A program made the translations under genes and the position numbers. From Calothrix sp. PCC 7716 (GTDB lineage Bacteria > Cyanobacteriota > Cyanobacteriia > Cyanobacteriales > Nostocaceae), in NCBI RefSeq assembly GCF_019977735.1, contig NZ_AP025018.1, positions 3,844,001 through 3,908,000 on the forward strand: a stretch of DNA of 64,000 bases, read 5' to 3'. Positions 50,044-59,130 of the stretch are shown here, piece after piece. Positions within the stretch are counted from its first letter, which is position 1, and each line of letters begins with the position of its first letter. The notes beneath the pieces are model-generated. The model saw only the letters and a program-made list of their open reading frames with translations, made no database searches and was not told where the DNA came from.

Positions 50044-51981
50044 TTAGATGAAGTCGAAGTCATTAGCAGTGATGTTTGTTACACCAGCAACAGTAATGCT
50101 ATTTCCTGCACCAAACGCTGTAGAGGTGATAATCGAGTTGCCAGCATTGACATTGATAGATAAATTGTTAAAGCCAATTCCAAAGCTGACCAAATCAATT
50201 ATGTCAGCTCCATCTCTGAAGCCATTGATAGTATCGACACCGAAACCACTAGAAAAGATTAGTCTGTCGGCTCCAGCACCACCATTCAGGCTGTCATTAC
50301 CAGCACGACCAATAAGAATATCCTCTCCGTCTCCACCAATCAGACTATCTGCACCTGCACCGCCATCTATGTAATCATTCCCAGCTTGACCGGTCAAAGT
50401 GTCATTGCCTTGATTGCCGAAGATGTTATCATTACCGCCACTTCCTGTGATATTGTTATTAGCTGATGTTCCTACATAAAGACCTATTGCATTAGTTGCT
50501 GTTGCACCTGTGAAATCGGCATTGAGCAGATTAACATTGGTAAAGTTGGCATTAGACACATTGGTATTGGTAAAATTAGCAGCCGCCGCTGAACCATCCA
50601 CAAAGTTTGCGCCATTTAGGTTTGCACCCGTCAGATTGGCGCCATCCAGGTCAGCTTTCTCAGCAAAAGCACCACTTAGGTTAGCCCCGGTCAAAATTGC
50701 ATTATTAAGGCTAGCATTGCTAAGGTTGGCATTGTTATCAAGTTGAACATTGCTTAAATCGGCGCCATTGAGTTCGGCAAAGCTTAAAGTTGCTCCGCTC
50801 ATATCCGCATTATCAAATTGAGCGTTGTTGAGCTTGGCACTTGTGAGGTCTGCTGCGGTCAAATTGCTTCCAACTAGGAGAGTCGAGCCATTACCCTCAG
50901 TTAATTTTAGATTCGCACCACTTAAATTCGCTCCAGTTAAATTAGTACCGCGAATCTTAGTATTCTCCAGAAAAGCGTTATTGAGTTCAACACCACCGAT
51001 GAGATTTGCTCCATCCAAGGAACCCAAGCCAAGGTTAACTCCGGTCATCTTTGCGCCAATAGCTGTGGCATTGGTCAAATCTCCACCTGCTAAATTAGCC
51101 CCTGAAAGGTCTGTTCGATAAGAGGTACCGTTTGGTGAAACAAAGGTATTGAGGTTTGCGCCAACCAATTCCAGGTCTTCTGCAATCAAGTTCTGCATTT
51201 TGGCGCCTCGCAAATCGGCTCCGTTTAGGTTGGTATCGGGCAAAACGGCGCCTGTTAAATCGGTCTGAGTGGCAGAACCATTAGGATTGACAAAGGCACT
51301 AAAATTAGAGCCTGACATATTTACATCTTCTGCCCTGAACCCAGCCATGTCGGCGCCTTTGAAACTTAAACCTGCTGCCTGAGCTTGTTGAGTTGGGTTA
51401 GTATCTGTAATCGCAACTCCACTTAAATCGGCTAGATCAAAGGTAGAGTTTTGTAAGGTAGCATCTGTGAAATTGGTTAAGGTAAAGTTTGCACCCGTTG
51501 CATTGGTATTAACAAACCGAATGCTCTCAATATCGGCACTTTGAAAATTAGCTCTTGTTACGTTGGCGCCTTCAAAGTCTGCCCCTTTAAGCTTGGCACT
51601 TATTAATTGTGCATCAGTTAGATTAGCGTTTCTGAGATTGTTAACAGTCCCATCTGGTTCGCCACTTAGATCGGCTTCGTTCAAAATTGCATTGGTCAAG
51701 TTGGCACCACTAAGGTTAACACCATTAAAGACAGCCTTAGAAAGATTAGCGTTGGTAAAGTTAGCACCAGTAGCAATCACATCGCTTAAAGTTGCCTCTT
51801 GAAAATCGGTGCTAACCAAAGTAGTGTTAATCAGTTTGGTGGGGATATCATCTGCTGTCCCAGCAACTCCATCTGGTCCTGGAGCAGACCTTAAAATTGA
51901 TTTGAAAAAATTAGCGTTAGTTAAATTCTGACCGCTAAAGTCTTGTCCTTCTAAAATTTGGTTGCTGAAATTTTGTGACAT
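50044..51981 (-). CDS. Pentapeptide-repeat protein with C-terminal RTX calcium-binding repeats
   Basis: 645 residues. About 500 residues of pentapeptide repeats (A(N/D)LxxA pattern: LSGANLTNAILNEADLSG, LTGANLSGANLKL, LDGANLTGANLNGANF) form a right-handed beta-helix. Near 525-590 come RTX nonapeptides (GSGGNDNIFGNQGNDTLTGQ, GGAGADSLIGGDGEDILIG) and a typical RTX C-terminal segment (RLIFSSGFGVDTINGFRDGA), which usually acts in calcium-dependent folding and type I secretion. No signal peptide. Probably surface or secreted. Long leader from a promoter near 52361. Confidence 0.92.
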   Translation of the reverse strand: MSQNFSNQILEGQDFSGQNLTNANFFKSILRSAPGPDGVAGTADDIPTKLINTTLVSTDFQEATLSDVIATGANFTNANLSKAVFNGVNLSGANLTNAILNEADLSGEPDGTVNNLRNANLTDAQLISAKLKGADFEGANVTRANFQSADIESIRFVNTNATGANFTLTNFTDATLQNSTFDLADLSGVAITDTNPTQQAQAAGLSFKGADMAGFRAEDVNMSGSNFSAFVNPNGSATQTDLTGAVLPDTNLNGADLRGAKMQNLIAEDLELVGANLNTFVSPNGTSYRTDLSGANLAGGDLTNATAIGAKMTGVNLGLGSLDGANLIGGVELNNAFLENTKIRGTNLTGANLSGANLKLTEGNGSTLLVGSNLTAADLTSAKLNNAQFDNADMSGATLSFAELNGADLSNVQLDNNANLSNASLNNAILTGANLSGAFAEKADLDGANLTGANLNGANFVDGSAAAANFTNTNVSNANFTNVNLLNADFTGATATNAIGLYVGTSANNNITGSGGNDNIFGNQGNDTLTGQAGNDYIDGGAGADSLIGGDGEDILIGRAGNDSLNGGAGADRLIFSSGFGVDTINGFRDGADIIDLVSFGIGFNNLSINVNAGNSIITSTAFGAGNSITVAGVTNITANDFDFI

Positions 51982-52359
51982 ATTACACCTTTACAAAAAA
52001 TTAATTGGTTGGATATTTAAGGACTTAAGCCAGTTTTATATTTCCACTGTGGAGCAACCAGGTAATGTAGTCAAAAGCGGAAAAACTGTTTACGACTTAT
52101 ACAACTGGTACACAAAACTGTGAGATGTAGGACGCAACGAAAAAACTCCAGTGCTGTACCTGCTTCATTTTTTATTGATGCTTTGCGTGTATTTTTAAAG
52201 CATTAATTAAAAGCACGTTTGTCAAATCTATACTTTTATCTTCATGCAAAGTAAAAGAAATAGATTTAACTTCCTAAATCACAAGAAAAGTCAAAATCAG
52301 ATTAAGTTAGAAAAATTTTAGAAAAATTAAATTAACTTAAAATTTTTCTTTTCAAAAAT

Positions 52360-52640
52360 TAATATAGTTTTATAGGCTTTACCTTGTCAATGCTACAATA
52401 ATGAGAAAATTCTCATAAAACAAAATATTTCTTAATTAATTTGTCTTTATTTATACTGCAATTTTTAATGTCACTAGAAAATAATTGAAGTAGGATTAAT
52501 TAAAATAATTGTTGTCTCTGACTTTACAGAATAATGATTCAGTTAGCGAGTAAGTATTCTTAAACTTTTGAACTACCACATTTATCACTTCATGGATAAG
52601 GCTTATGCAAATCATAAGTAAAATCTATGAAGTTGTAGAG
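52360..52640. repeat. Duplicated upstream block, copy 1
   Basis: About 280 bases alignable by eye with 54020-54300: shared CTTGTCAA, ATGAGAAAATTCTCATAAA, TATACTGC, AATAATGATT, AGTAAGTATT, TTATGCAAA-CATAAG-AAAAT. The two RTX genes therefore seem to share duplicated control regions. Confidence 0.75.
52361..52416 (-). promoter_or_regulatory. RTX-gene promoter with palindromic upstream box, copy 1
   Basis: On the minus strand: ATGAGAATTTTCTCAT (52401-52416), TTGTAG, then TTGACA (52385-52390), 18 bases, TATATT (52361-52366). The same elements in the same order and spacing lie at 54021-54076. Reads toward the pentapeptide/RTX gene start at 51981. Confidence 0.65.
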
Positions 52641-52753
52641 ACCGTAAACTTACAGTCTCTACAACTCTGTGTTTATAAAATGATGGCGCCTAATCCCTGA
52701 TTCGCTCCTCTAAACTCTTCTATACTGAAAAGAAGTGAGAAAAGAACCAGCTA

Positions 52754-53422
52754 TTAAGCTACTAAAATGTCGCTAGCGGTTATAGTTGGCATACCTTGTA
52801 GTAATGCAAACTCACCACCAGTACCAAATCCATTCGCGGTGCCATTTGTGTCGTAGAATAATTTACCGCTACCTGTACTATAGGTGATAAAAGCAGTACT
52901 GTTATCGGCCGCAGCATCATTTGCAACAATGCTAAACTCACCAGCAGCAATAATGCCACCATTTTGAGGGGTTAAAGCACTGAAGGTTGATTGGTACAAT
53001 ACAATACGGTCTGTACCTGCGGCAAAATCAGTGATGGTGTCAGTACCCAAAGTTGATTGATTAAATACATTCTCTGAAACAAAGAGAAATCTGTCTACAT
53101 TTGCTCCACCAGTCAGGGTATCATTACCATCTTCTCCAATTAGAGTATCACTGCCAGCACCACCGTTCAGACTATCTTTACCATCTTCTCCATCGAGAAA
53201 GTCATTACCAGCACCACCTAGTAGGACATCATTACCATCTTCTCCATCAATGATGTCATCACCAACTCCACCATCGTGAAAGTCATTACCTGCTTCACCA
53301 TTGAGAAAGTCATTTCCAGCACCACCATTAAGAGTATCGTTACCTCCTTCTCCATCAATGAAATCGCTAGCGAATGTACCATTAAGGACATCATTGCCAC
53401 TTGTTCCAAAAATTACTGCCAT
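52754..53422 (-). CDS. RTX (hemolysin-type calcium-binding) repeat protein
   Basis: 222 residues from ATG 53422, preceded by AGGAG. Residues 5-110 are nearly uniform RTX nonapeptides (GTSGNDVLNG, GEGGNDTLNGGAGNDFLNGE, GEDGNDVLLGGAGNDFLDGE), which bind calcium in a parallel beta-roll. The C-terminal half (RFLFVSENVFNQSTLGTDTI, TDFAAGTDRIVL, KLFYDTNGTANGFGTGGEFA) is a common cyanobacterial RTX tail, often a type I secretion signal region. Secreted, function unknown. Upstream promoter block shared with the neighbouring RTX gene. Confidence 0.92.
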   Translation of the reverse strand: MAVIFGTSGNDVLNGTFASDFIDGEGGNDTLNGGAGNDFLNGEAGNDFHDGGVGDDIIDGEDGNDVLLGGAGNDFLDGEDGKDSLNGGAGSDTLIGEDGNDTLTGGANVDRFLFVSENVFNQSTLGTDTITDFAAGTDRIVLYQSTFSALTPQNGGIIAAGEFSIVANDAAADNSTAFITYSTGSGKLFYDTNGTANGFGTGGEFALLQGMPTITASDILVA

Positions 53423-53805
53423 GTAATCAAACTCCTAAATCATAGATGATTGCGACATGTTCACAAACTTGAACAGTCTTGAATTTCAGCAAAAGCAAAT
53501 TTACCTGCGCGCACAGTGAAGTTTTGCAATGCTCTAAAAAATAAACTCACAACTTGCATTTCAAAGAATAAAGACGCAAGTCCCATAATTATGAAGTCAG
53601 CTTTGTGCTTTGTGAATTAACTGTACCTATTCAGGCAAAATTTACCCTAGCTTGAACATAGGTGAAAAGCATAGAGACCCTGCATCTAATTACGAAGCAT
53701 TAAAAGGTCAAGATATCAGTTAAGTCAAACTTGGCAAGTTAATGCTCTTTCTACTAATACAAAGCAAAATAACAGATTCAACTGCCGATAGCACAACAGA
53801 ACTCA

Positions 53806-53935
53806 ATACTGCTCGGTTAAGAATAAAATCCCCCCAACCCCCCTTGATAAGGGGGGGCTAAAGACCGCTATTTTCCCCCCTTATTAAGGGGGCCAGGGGG
53901 ATAGATTCCGATAAAATCTCTTAACCGAGTAGTGT
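53806..53935. mobile_element. Small inverted-repeat (MITE-like) element
   Basis: Terminal arms ATACTGCTCGGTTAAGA (53806-53822) and TCTTAACCGAGTAGTGT (53919-53935), 15 of 17 matched, enclose C-rich and G-rich blocks (CCCCCCAACCCCCCTTGATA, AAGGGGGCCAGGGGG) that fold back on each other. No coding capacity. It interrupts the leader of the RTX gene. Confidence 0.75.
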
Positions 53936-54019
53936 TGCAAGAGAACTCACAATTTAGGGAAGTAGAAAAAGCTTTATGCTATGTAAAGCACTTTAACAAG
54001 TTTTTACTTTGATGATTAA

Positions 54020-54300
54020 AAATATAATTTTATAAACTTATGCTTGTCAAGACTACAAAGATGAGAAAATTCTCATAAATGAAATAATCTTCCAAAACAA
54101 TTGTGTTTTTTTATACTGCTTTTTCATTTAACTAGATGACAATCAAGTAGTATTAAATTAATTAATTGTTCTCTCTCAACTTTCTATTATAATGATTAAT
54201 TAATTATTAAGTTAATAAGTAAGTATTTTTAAGTCTTGAAATTATTAAATTTGTTACTTCATAGATAATATTTATGCAAAACATAAGGAAAATAAAACTT
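54020..54300. repeat. Duplicated upstream block, copy 2
   Basis: Partner of 52360-52640; same orientation relative to the downstream minus-strand gene. Confidence 0.75.
54021..54076 (-). promoter_or_regulatory. RTX-gene promoter with palindromic upstream box, copy 2
   Basis: Minus strand: ATGAGAATTTTCTCAT (54061-54076), TTGTAG, TTGACA (54045-54050), 18 bases, TATATT (54021-54026). Identical architecture to copy 1. Reads toward the RTX gene start at 53422, about 590 bases away. Confidence 0.65.
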
Positions 54301-54360
54301 ATGACTTATTCTTGGAGTTGCAAACCTTTCATCGCGCGTATTCAAAATAGATCGATAAGC

Positions 54361-54490
54361 GTATCTTACATCTTGCAGCATTCGCTGCGGAGCTTAAAGA
54401 AACCGGGCTTCTGTACGCAAAATCAACGTTTTATAGCAAAGTCTTTGTCAAGAAGCCCGGTTTCTGGGACTGATGCAATATGTGAGGTAT
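54361..54490. repeat. 130-bp inverted-repeat element, copy C (reversed core)
   Basis: Outer arms TCTTACATCTTGCA / TGCAATATGTGAGG, inner arms GAAACCGGGCTTCT / AGAAGCCCGGTTTC; the core reads AAAATCAACGTTTTATAGCA, the reverse complement of copy A's TGCTATAAAACGTTGATTTT. So it sits in the opposite orientation. Confidence 0.85.
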
Positions 54491-54707
54491 CAACATTATT
54501 GCTGTAGAAACGCTTTATCTTAGAAGCATCTTTAAAAGATTAAATTATAAATATCATAAATCAATGAATAATTTCATAAGAAATTATAAAGATATGTCTT
54601 AGCACCGAATAATTTAGTTTTGATGGATATATTGCAGTATGAAATTTCAGTACATGCCAACTAATTAATAAATTTAAGGTACACTATTCAACTTTATATA
54701 AACGAGC

Positions 54708-54860
54708 TTATTTAGAAAACGCTTGTACTCTGTCTATACAACCTTTATTTACAGCTTTAACTAAAATATCTCTGGCGCCTTTACGTTTAAAATAAAGTGC
54801 TGTGTAATTACGTTGTGCCTGAGTACTGTTAAAAAGGTAAGGCGCCGAGTGCAGCATCAT
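54708..54860 (-). CDS. Possible small protein (50 aa)
   Basis: Frame MMLHSAPYLFNSTQAQRNYT, then basic and helical (YFKRKGARDILVKAVNKGCI). It lies just past the conserved unknown on the same strand and is open upstream to a TTG at 54914 that would overlap that gene by 17 bases. No known family. It could be a real small gene or chance. Confidence 0.35.
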   Translation of the reverse strand: MMLHSAPYLFNSTQAQRNYTALYFKRKGARDILVKAVNKGCIDRVQAFSK

Positions 54861-54897
54861 ATTCTCTAGGTTATTTATAATCGTGCGACATTGTTTG

Positions 54898-55932
54898 TTA
54901 TTTTGTGACTTCAACTAGTTTCATATCAAGCGACAAAAATCGATTTACAGACTGATACATCCAGCAAATAGACGTTTTCGGGTCTGAGCCATTTTTCTGA
55001 AACCCTAACGCAGTTGCTAATACCTCATAACTAGGGTGAATAATTAAAGTATACATATCCCATAGATTGGGAAAGTCTTGCTTCATCAAAGCTAATGTTT
55101 TTTGGACATCTTCTAAAAAGCTGATTTGAGCTTGTTTTACGTAAAGCTTATCAATCATCCAACTGCGGACAAAAATAGAGCGACACGTATCATCACAAGA
55201 TTTAGCTATTGTAAATGGGTCTATGTCTGTAACTCTACTTAGATGTAGTCCTTGTTTAGGAGGACTAAAAAATTTAATCTCAGATTCTCGTGCAATGGGA
55301 ATTAAAGCATAAAAGCCAACCGGGTTTTGATTATCATTACGACGCAACACACGCATTCCTGTTGCATATTGACTTGCCCAGTCTCGCAGAATATTAGCAA
55401 TGCGATACGCTAGAGCATCTGTATTGCCGTTGAGCCAATTGTAATTACTCGCTAAAAGGTGTGCAATTGGTATGGCATCGCAATGTGGGTTAAAAGCATC
55501 TGGTTTAACAAACACAGTTGGTTCTGAGACATGCTCGAATAGTTCTGGCAAAGGTTGAATTTCGATTTGAGTGCAGTTACCGTCAAATCGTTTTTTAATT
55601 AATCCGAGTGCAGCTAACTTATCTAACATCATACCAGCAGAGCGTTCGCTACCTCGCTCTAAGTCTTCATAAAATAACTCAGCAGCTTCACGACAGCTAC
55701 ATTCGACCCAACCTTGAGGAAAAGATAACTCTGTCAAAGAAGGTAAGAGAACAGATTTACGAGTCCAACTATCTTTCAAAAATAAATATAGCCAGAGTTT
55801 AACGAAACACTCCGCACGTCGCTTTGTCATCCCTACTCGCTGCTGACTCAATGTGACATAACGCTGATATTGCTCGTCTGTTCCCCACTTTTGTAAGGAC
55901 TTGCGCGTTTGTATAGCTTGAAATTCTGGCAT
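54898..55932 (-). CDS. Conserved unknown protein with winged-helix-like N-terminus
   Basis: 344 residues from ATG 55932 (MPEFQAIQTRKSLQKWGTDE). The first 130 residues look like a winged-helix region (QRVGMTKRRAECFVKLWLYL, CSCREAAELFYEDLERGSER, MLDKLAALGLIKKRFDG), suggesting DNA or protein binding. The C-terminal third (FVRSWMIDKLYVKQAQISFL, TLIIHPSYEVLATALGFQKN) has an acetyltransferase-like feel (HPSYEVLATALGF as NP...A...LGF), weak. I cannot name a family. Monocistronic, divergent from the ferritin-like gene. Confidence 0.65.
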   Translation of the reverse strand: MPEFQAIQTRKSLQKWGTDEQYQRYVTLSQQRVGMTKRRAECFVKLWLYLFLKDSWTRKSVLLPSLTELSFPQGWVECSCREAAELFYEDLERGSERSAGMMLDKLAALGLIKKRFDGNCTQIEIQPLPELFEHVSEPTVFVKPDAFNPHCDAIPIAHLLASNYNWLNGNTDALAYRIANILRDWASQYATGMRVLRRNDNQNPVGFYALIPIARESEIKFFSPPKQGLHLSRVTDIDPFTIAKSCDDTCRSIFVRSWMIDKLYVKQAQISFLEDVQKTLALMKQDFPNLWDMYTLIIHPSYEVLATALGFQKNGSDPKTSICWMYQSVNRFLSLDMKLVEVTK

Positions 55933-56162
55933 ATATCGACAGTATAAGTATAAAACAATTTATTATCTGTGTCGAATATAACATCGTATTTCTCACTTCG
56001 CCCTACTTCGATCGCCTTCGCTCCATACCAATGTAGGTAATATGAAGCTCGCATAGCTCATTCTCATTACATGCAGGCAGGTTGCATCATGACTATAGAA
56101 AGCAGCACACATCTAACTACATTGCTTTTTTGAGTAATCAGTAATAAAGGAGAATAAACAAG

Positions 56163-57083
56163 ATGTATTATTCAATAGACTTAGCTGGCAAAGTATACCC
56201 AAATCCAAATTATGTACAAACACGTAAACGGATTAATAGCCTAGTGGATAAATATTTATCTACAGGAATTTTGTACTCTAGACTCCATGACTTACCAACA
56301 CAGTTTGAAAATCCTCATCAACGTCATTGGCAACCTATTGATTGGAAAGCAGTTAGTGATGAGCAAATTGTTGGAGTGGGCAAAAATTTATTTATAACCT
56401 TCCTTGCCAACGCCGCAGAAATCGAAACACCTATTCGTCATTATGCCCTAGAAAGTCGAGATTACTTACAAACAGTGCATCCACAACTCGCGCGCTTTAT
56501 GGGAGGCGCCTTAACTGAAGATGGAAAAATATTAGAAATTGGTGTCTGGGAAAAAGAAGAACGTCAACATGCACCTGTGTTTCAGAAAATATACGAGAAA
56601 CTCACGCATCAAAAATTACAAGCTAAACCAAATACTGTTCAAGGTTATCAACAAAGCCATGACTTACGACAAGACGTATATAGTCATGTACTTAGCCGTA
56701 TAGCAACCGAGTGGAGCGCAACATCTTTGTATTTATGGTTAATGGCACACTCAACAGGAGAATTACAACATGCAATAGCACAACCTTTACAAGATGAAAT
56801 AAATCATTTAGCTAAGTTTTGGGGAATTGGCATTTGGGCATTTGGTGATTCTTACATAACTCGTCTCAAGGGAATGACTAAAACTTTAATCGATTTACTT
56901 AATCATCATCAAAGCGAACGTACTCACAGTGTTGAATTTGGATTCACCAATGCATTATATGCTGTAGAGTTAATGTTCACATTTACACGAGTAATGGCAC
57001 GCTTAAATTACTGGCATAAATCTTTAAATCCTGCTTATTTAGAGAATTTGTTTGGACAGGCGCCTGTCTTTGTATTGCCATAA
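56163..57083 (+). CDS. Ferritin-like di-iron protein
   Basis: 306 residues; AGGAG lies before ATG 56163. Four helices carry the carboxylate/His pattern of di-iron ferritin-like proteins: ANAAEIETPIRHYALES (Glu), EKEERQHAPVFQ (ExxH), ATEWSATSLYLWLMAHS (Glu), and QDEINHLAKFWGIG (ExxH). The remainder has no signal peptide. Could be an oxygenase, oxidase or iron-handling protein; no close named family. The last codon and stop lie within a 19-base tandem duplication. Confidence 0.75.
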   Translation: MYYSIDLAGKVYPNPNYVQTRKRINSLVDKYLSTGILYSRLHDLPTQFENPHQRHWQPIDWKAVSDEQIVGVGKNLFITFLANAAEIETPIRHYALESRDYLQTVHPQLARFMGGALTEDGKILEIGVWEKEERQHAPVFQKIYEKLTHQKLQAKPNTVQGYQQSHDLRQDVYSHVLSRIATEWSATSLYLWLMAHSTGELQHAIAQPLQDEINHLAKFWGIGIWAFGDSYITRLKGMTKTLIDLLNHHQSERTHSVEFGFTNALYAVELMFTFTRVMARLNYWHKSLNPAYLENLFGQAPVFVLP

Positions 57084-57113
57084 TCTTGTGGAACTGCCAT
57101 AATCTTGTGGAAC
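57076..57113. repeat. 19-base tandem duplication over a stop codon
   Basis: TGCCATAATCTTGTGGAAC occurs twice in direct tandem (57076-57094 and 57095-57113). The first copy contains the TAA stop of the ferritin-like gene. The end runs into a GGGCATCC palindrome (57104-57133). Confidence 0.92.
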
Positions 57114-57798
57114 GGGCATCCCTGCCCGTCCTGTAGATTGGGTTATTTACTTAGATGCGTCAACTCAGAGCCATTAAAAAAATCTAACCTCAATCAACCG
57201 GCGCCTAAATTTTGAAGACATGCATTTAGTATCAAGCTAGTTGCTGTAAACATAGATTATTTTTCAAGAGTATCGTTTTGTAAAATTTATAAATTTTAAG
57301 TGACATAACCAAATTCAGTATAATCACATAAAATATTTATTCTAAGTTACATAAGTATATGTAGAAAATCAGTGTAGAGATAACTATATCTTTAGTATGA
57401 GTGGTATATTTTTCCTCGCAAGCTAAATATTTACATACAACTTATTCAATCGTAGACCGTAGTTAACTTTGCTCGATTTACGAGAACTTTATATTTTCAT
57501 CGCAAAATTTTTATATTAATGCGTACTCTTGCTCTATTGCGACGTTGTATACCCGTAAATTAGTGTATAAATATGAACTCATTACGGATTCCCTTTGTTG
57601 TTTAATATCCATAAAAAGCATGTTTTGGGCATCGTATTTTATGTTTTAATACGATATAACGAAGTTAAGTTGGTGGCAGACAACTTCGTCAAACAATATT
57701 CCTTCCTTGCATTCGTGAAATTCGCACGCAAATTTGAATTTTGACGAACATATCCTTTCTAGCTCCTCCTCCGCACTCTCTTTAAAAAGGATAAAACC
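57084..57798. other. Long intergenic region before the response regulator
   Basis: Contains a palindromic repeat (57104-57133) and, before the regulator gene, two hairpins: ATCGTATT/AATACGAT (57632-57655) and CGAAGTT/AACTTCG (57660-57688). No gene. The hairpins may be leader structures or operators. AAGGA precedes ATG 57799. Confidence 0.55.
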
Positions 57799-58455
57799 AT
57801 GTCAGAACAACAGGAAAATTCCAATATTGTCTCACGCTTACAACTTCTCATGCAATATTTACAGGCTTTAGACCAAGAGGACATCCAAACCGCCAACAAC
57901 ATTTTTGGTATAATTCACTCGGATGCTCGAATGAAAAATATTATTTCAGAAATAAATATTGCTTATCAGCAAGAGGATTCGAGGTCAGATATTCTGAGAA
58001 CTACTAAATTGTTAACAGGAAAAGTTCGGTTGGCAATTATAGAAGGCAATGACATTATTCGCACTGGTATTCGGATAATACTATCAGAGAGTCCAGATAT
58101 AGAAGTTGTCGGTGAAGCCACTTCTTATTTTGAGGCTTTATTGCTTTTACAACAGCAGCAGCCAGATGTCGCAATTATTAATATTGACTTACCTGGTAAA
58201 AATGGCATTGAATTAATGCGAGAGTTGCAACAAAGTAATAATCGTGTTAAATCAATAATTCTATCTAGATACAAAAATGTAGAAACTGTCTTGTCTGCTT
58301 TTGCAGCAGGCGCCAACTCTTATTGCATGAAAGACATTCAAGTCAACCATTTACTTGAAGCTATCCATGCTACACACAGTGGTAAAAAATGGATAGACCC
58401 CCTACTTTCAGATGTTGTATTAGAAATATTACAAACTCACGTCGGAAGTACTTAA
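57799..58455 (+). CDS. Receiver-domain protein (NarL-like, no HTH)
   Basis: 218 residues. Helical N-terminal part (1-70), then a NarL-type receiver (about 76-200): RLAIIEGNDIIRTGIRIILS, ILSESPDIEVVGEATSYFEA, phospho-acceptor Asp in IINIDLPGKNG, AAGANSYCMKDI Lys. The usual LuxR helix-turn-helix is absent; the protein ends after HSGKKWIDPLLSDVVLEI. In NarL proteins that segment is followed by the HTH, so this one probably signals by protein contact. No kinase adjacent. Confidence 0.85.
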   Translation: MSEQQENSNIVSRLQLLMQYLQALDQEDIQTANNIFGIIHSDARMKNIISEINIAYQQEDSRSDILRTTKLLTGKVRLAIIEGNDIIRTGIRIILSESPDIEVVGEATSYFEALLLLQQQQPDVAIINIDLPGKNGIELMRELQQSNNRVKSIILSRYKNVETVLSAFAAGANSYCMKDIQVNHLLEAIHATHSGKKWIDPLLSDVVLEILQTHVGST

Positions 58456-58534
58456 ATGGACGCGGTATTTTTAACACTTAAAGTTACCTAAAGTTCCTGG
58501 GAGATGCTTACAAATATTTCCCAGGAATGATGGA

Positions 58535-58945
58535 TCAAGCAACCTTTTCGCAGTTAATCATCCACGGAGTTCCAAATTGATCAATCAACATGCCAAAACG
58601 GACAGACCAAAAGGTTTGATCAATTGGCATCTTCACTTTTCCGTTTTCTGCCAGAGCGTGAAAAATGCGTTCTGCCTCCTCTGGTGATTCAATGCTGACT
58701 TGTACATAAAAGCCTTGGGGTGTTTCAAAGTGTTCATCAGGACTATCAGACCCCATTAATAATCTATCGCCTAAATCAAGGCAAGCGTGCATGATTTTAT
58801 CATGCCATTCGGCGGACACATGTTCTGCTGAAGGCGCCTCTCGATGAGTCATCATTGTAACGATTTTGCCACCGAGACATTGCTCGTAGAACTTGAACGC
58901 TGCCTCACAGTTGCCACTGAACATGAGATAAGAATTGATTTTCAT
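58535..58945 (-). CDS. VOC-family protein (PhnB-like)
   Basis: A 136-residue glyoxalase/VOC protein. ATG 58945 (MKINSYLMFSGNCEAAFKFY) preferred. PhnB-like features: NCEAAFKFYEQCLGGKI, IMHACLDLGDRLLMGSDSPD, GFYVQVSIESPEEAERIF, VRFGMLIDQFGTPWMINC. Fold binds a metal in many relatives; reaction unknown. Stands alone. Confidence 0.9.
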   Translation of the reverse strand: MKINSYLMFSGNCEAAFKFYEQCLGGKIVTMMTHREAPSAEHVSAEWHDKIMHACLDLGDRLLMGSDSPDEHFETPQGFYVQVSIESPEEAERIFHALAENGKVKMPIDQTFWSVRFGMLIDQFGTPWMINCEKVA

Positions 58946-59130
58946 TACCATAGCACCTTCACCACTTGACTATTACTAGTATTCCCAGTTTAGGGAGTAC
59001 ATCAACATGTGATGCCACAGCCAAAGGGCTGAGTAGCCATGTAACTTCAAGGCAAAATAGCAAATATAAGTAATTTACGATAGAATAAGTGTGAATAAGT
59101 CACGAAAAACTTCCTCATGCATCCAAAATT

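Larger units (their letters stand above)
51982..52753. other. Long upstream region of the pentapeptide/RTX gene
   Basis: No gene seen. About 52360-52640 is homologous to 54020-54300, the upstream region of the other RTX gene, and includes promoter and palindrome. Bases 51982-52350 would be an unusually long 5' leader. Confidence 0.65.
53423..54707. other. Long upstream region of the RTX gene, with mobile repeats
   Basis: No gene. Contains a small inverted-repeat element (53806-53935) within the predicted leader, the second duplicated promoter block (54020-54300) and inverted-repeat element C (54361-54490). Confidence 0.65.

Noticed and set aside
50825-51121. Plus-strand frames opposite the pentapeptide-repeat gene
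   Set aside because: Repeat-driven antisense frames with low-complexity Leu/Ala/Pro/Lys composition; not genes.
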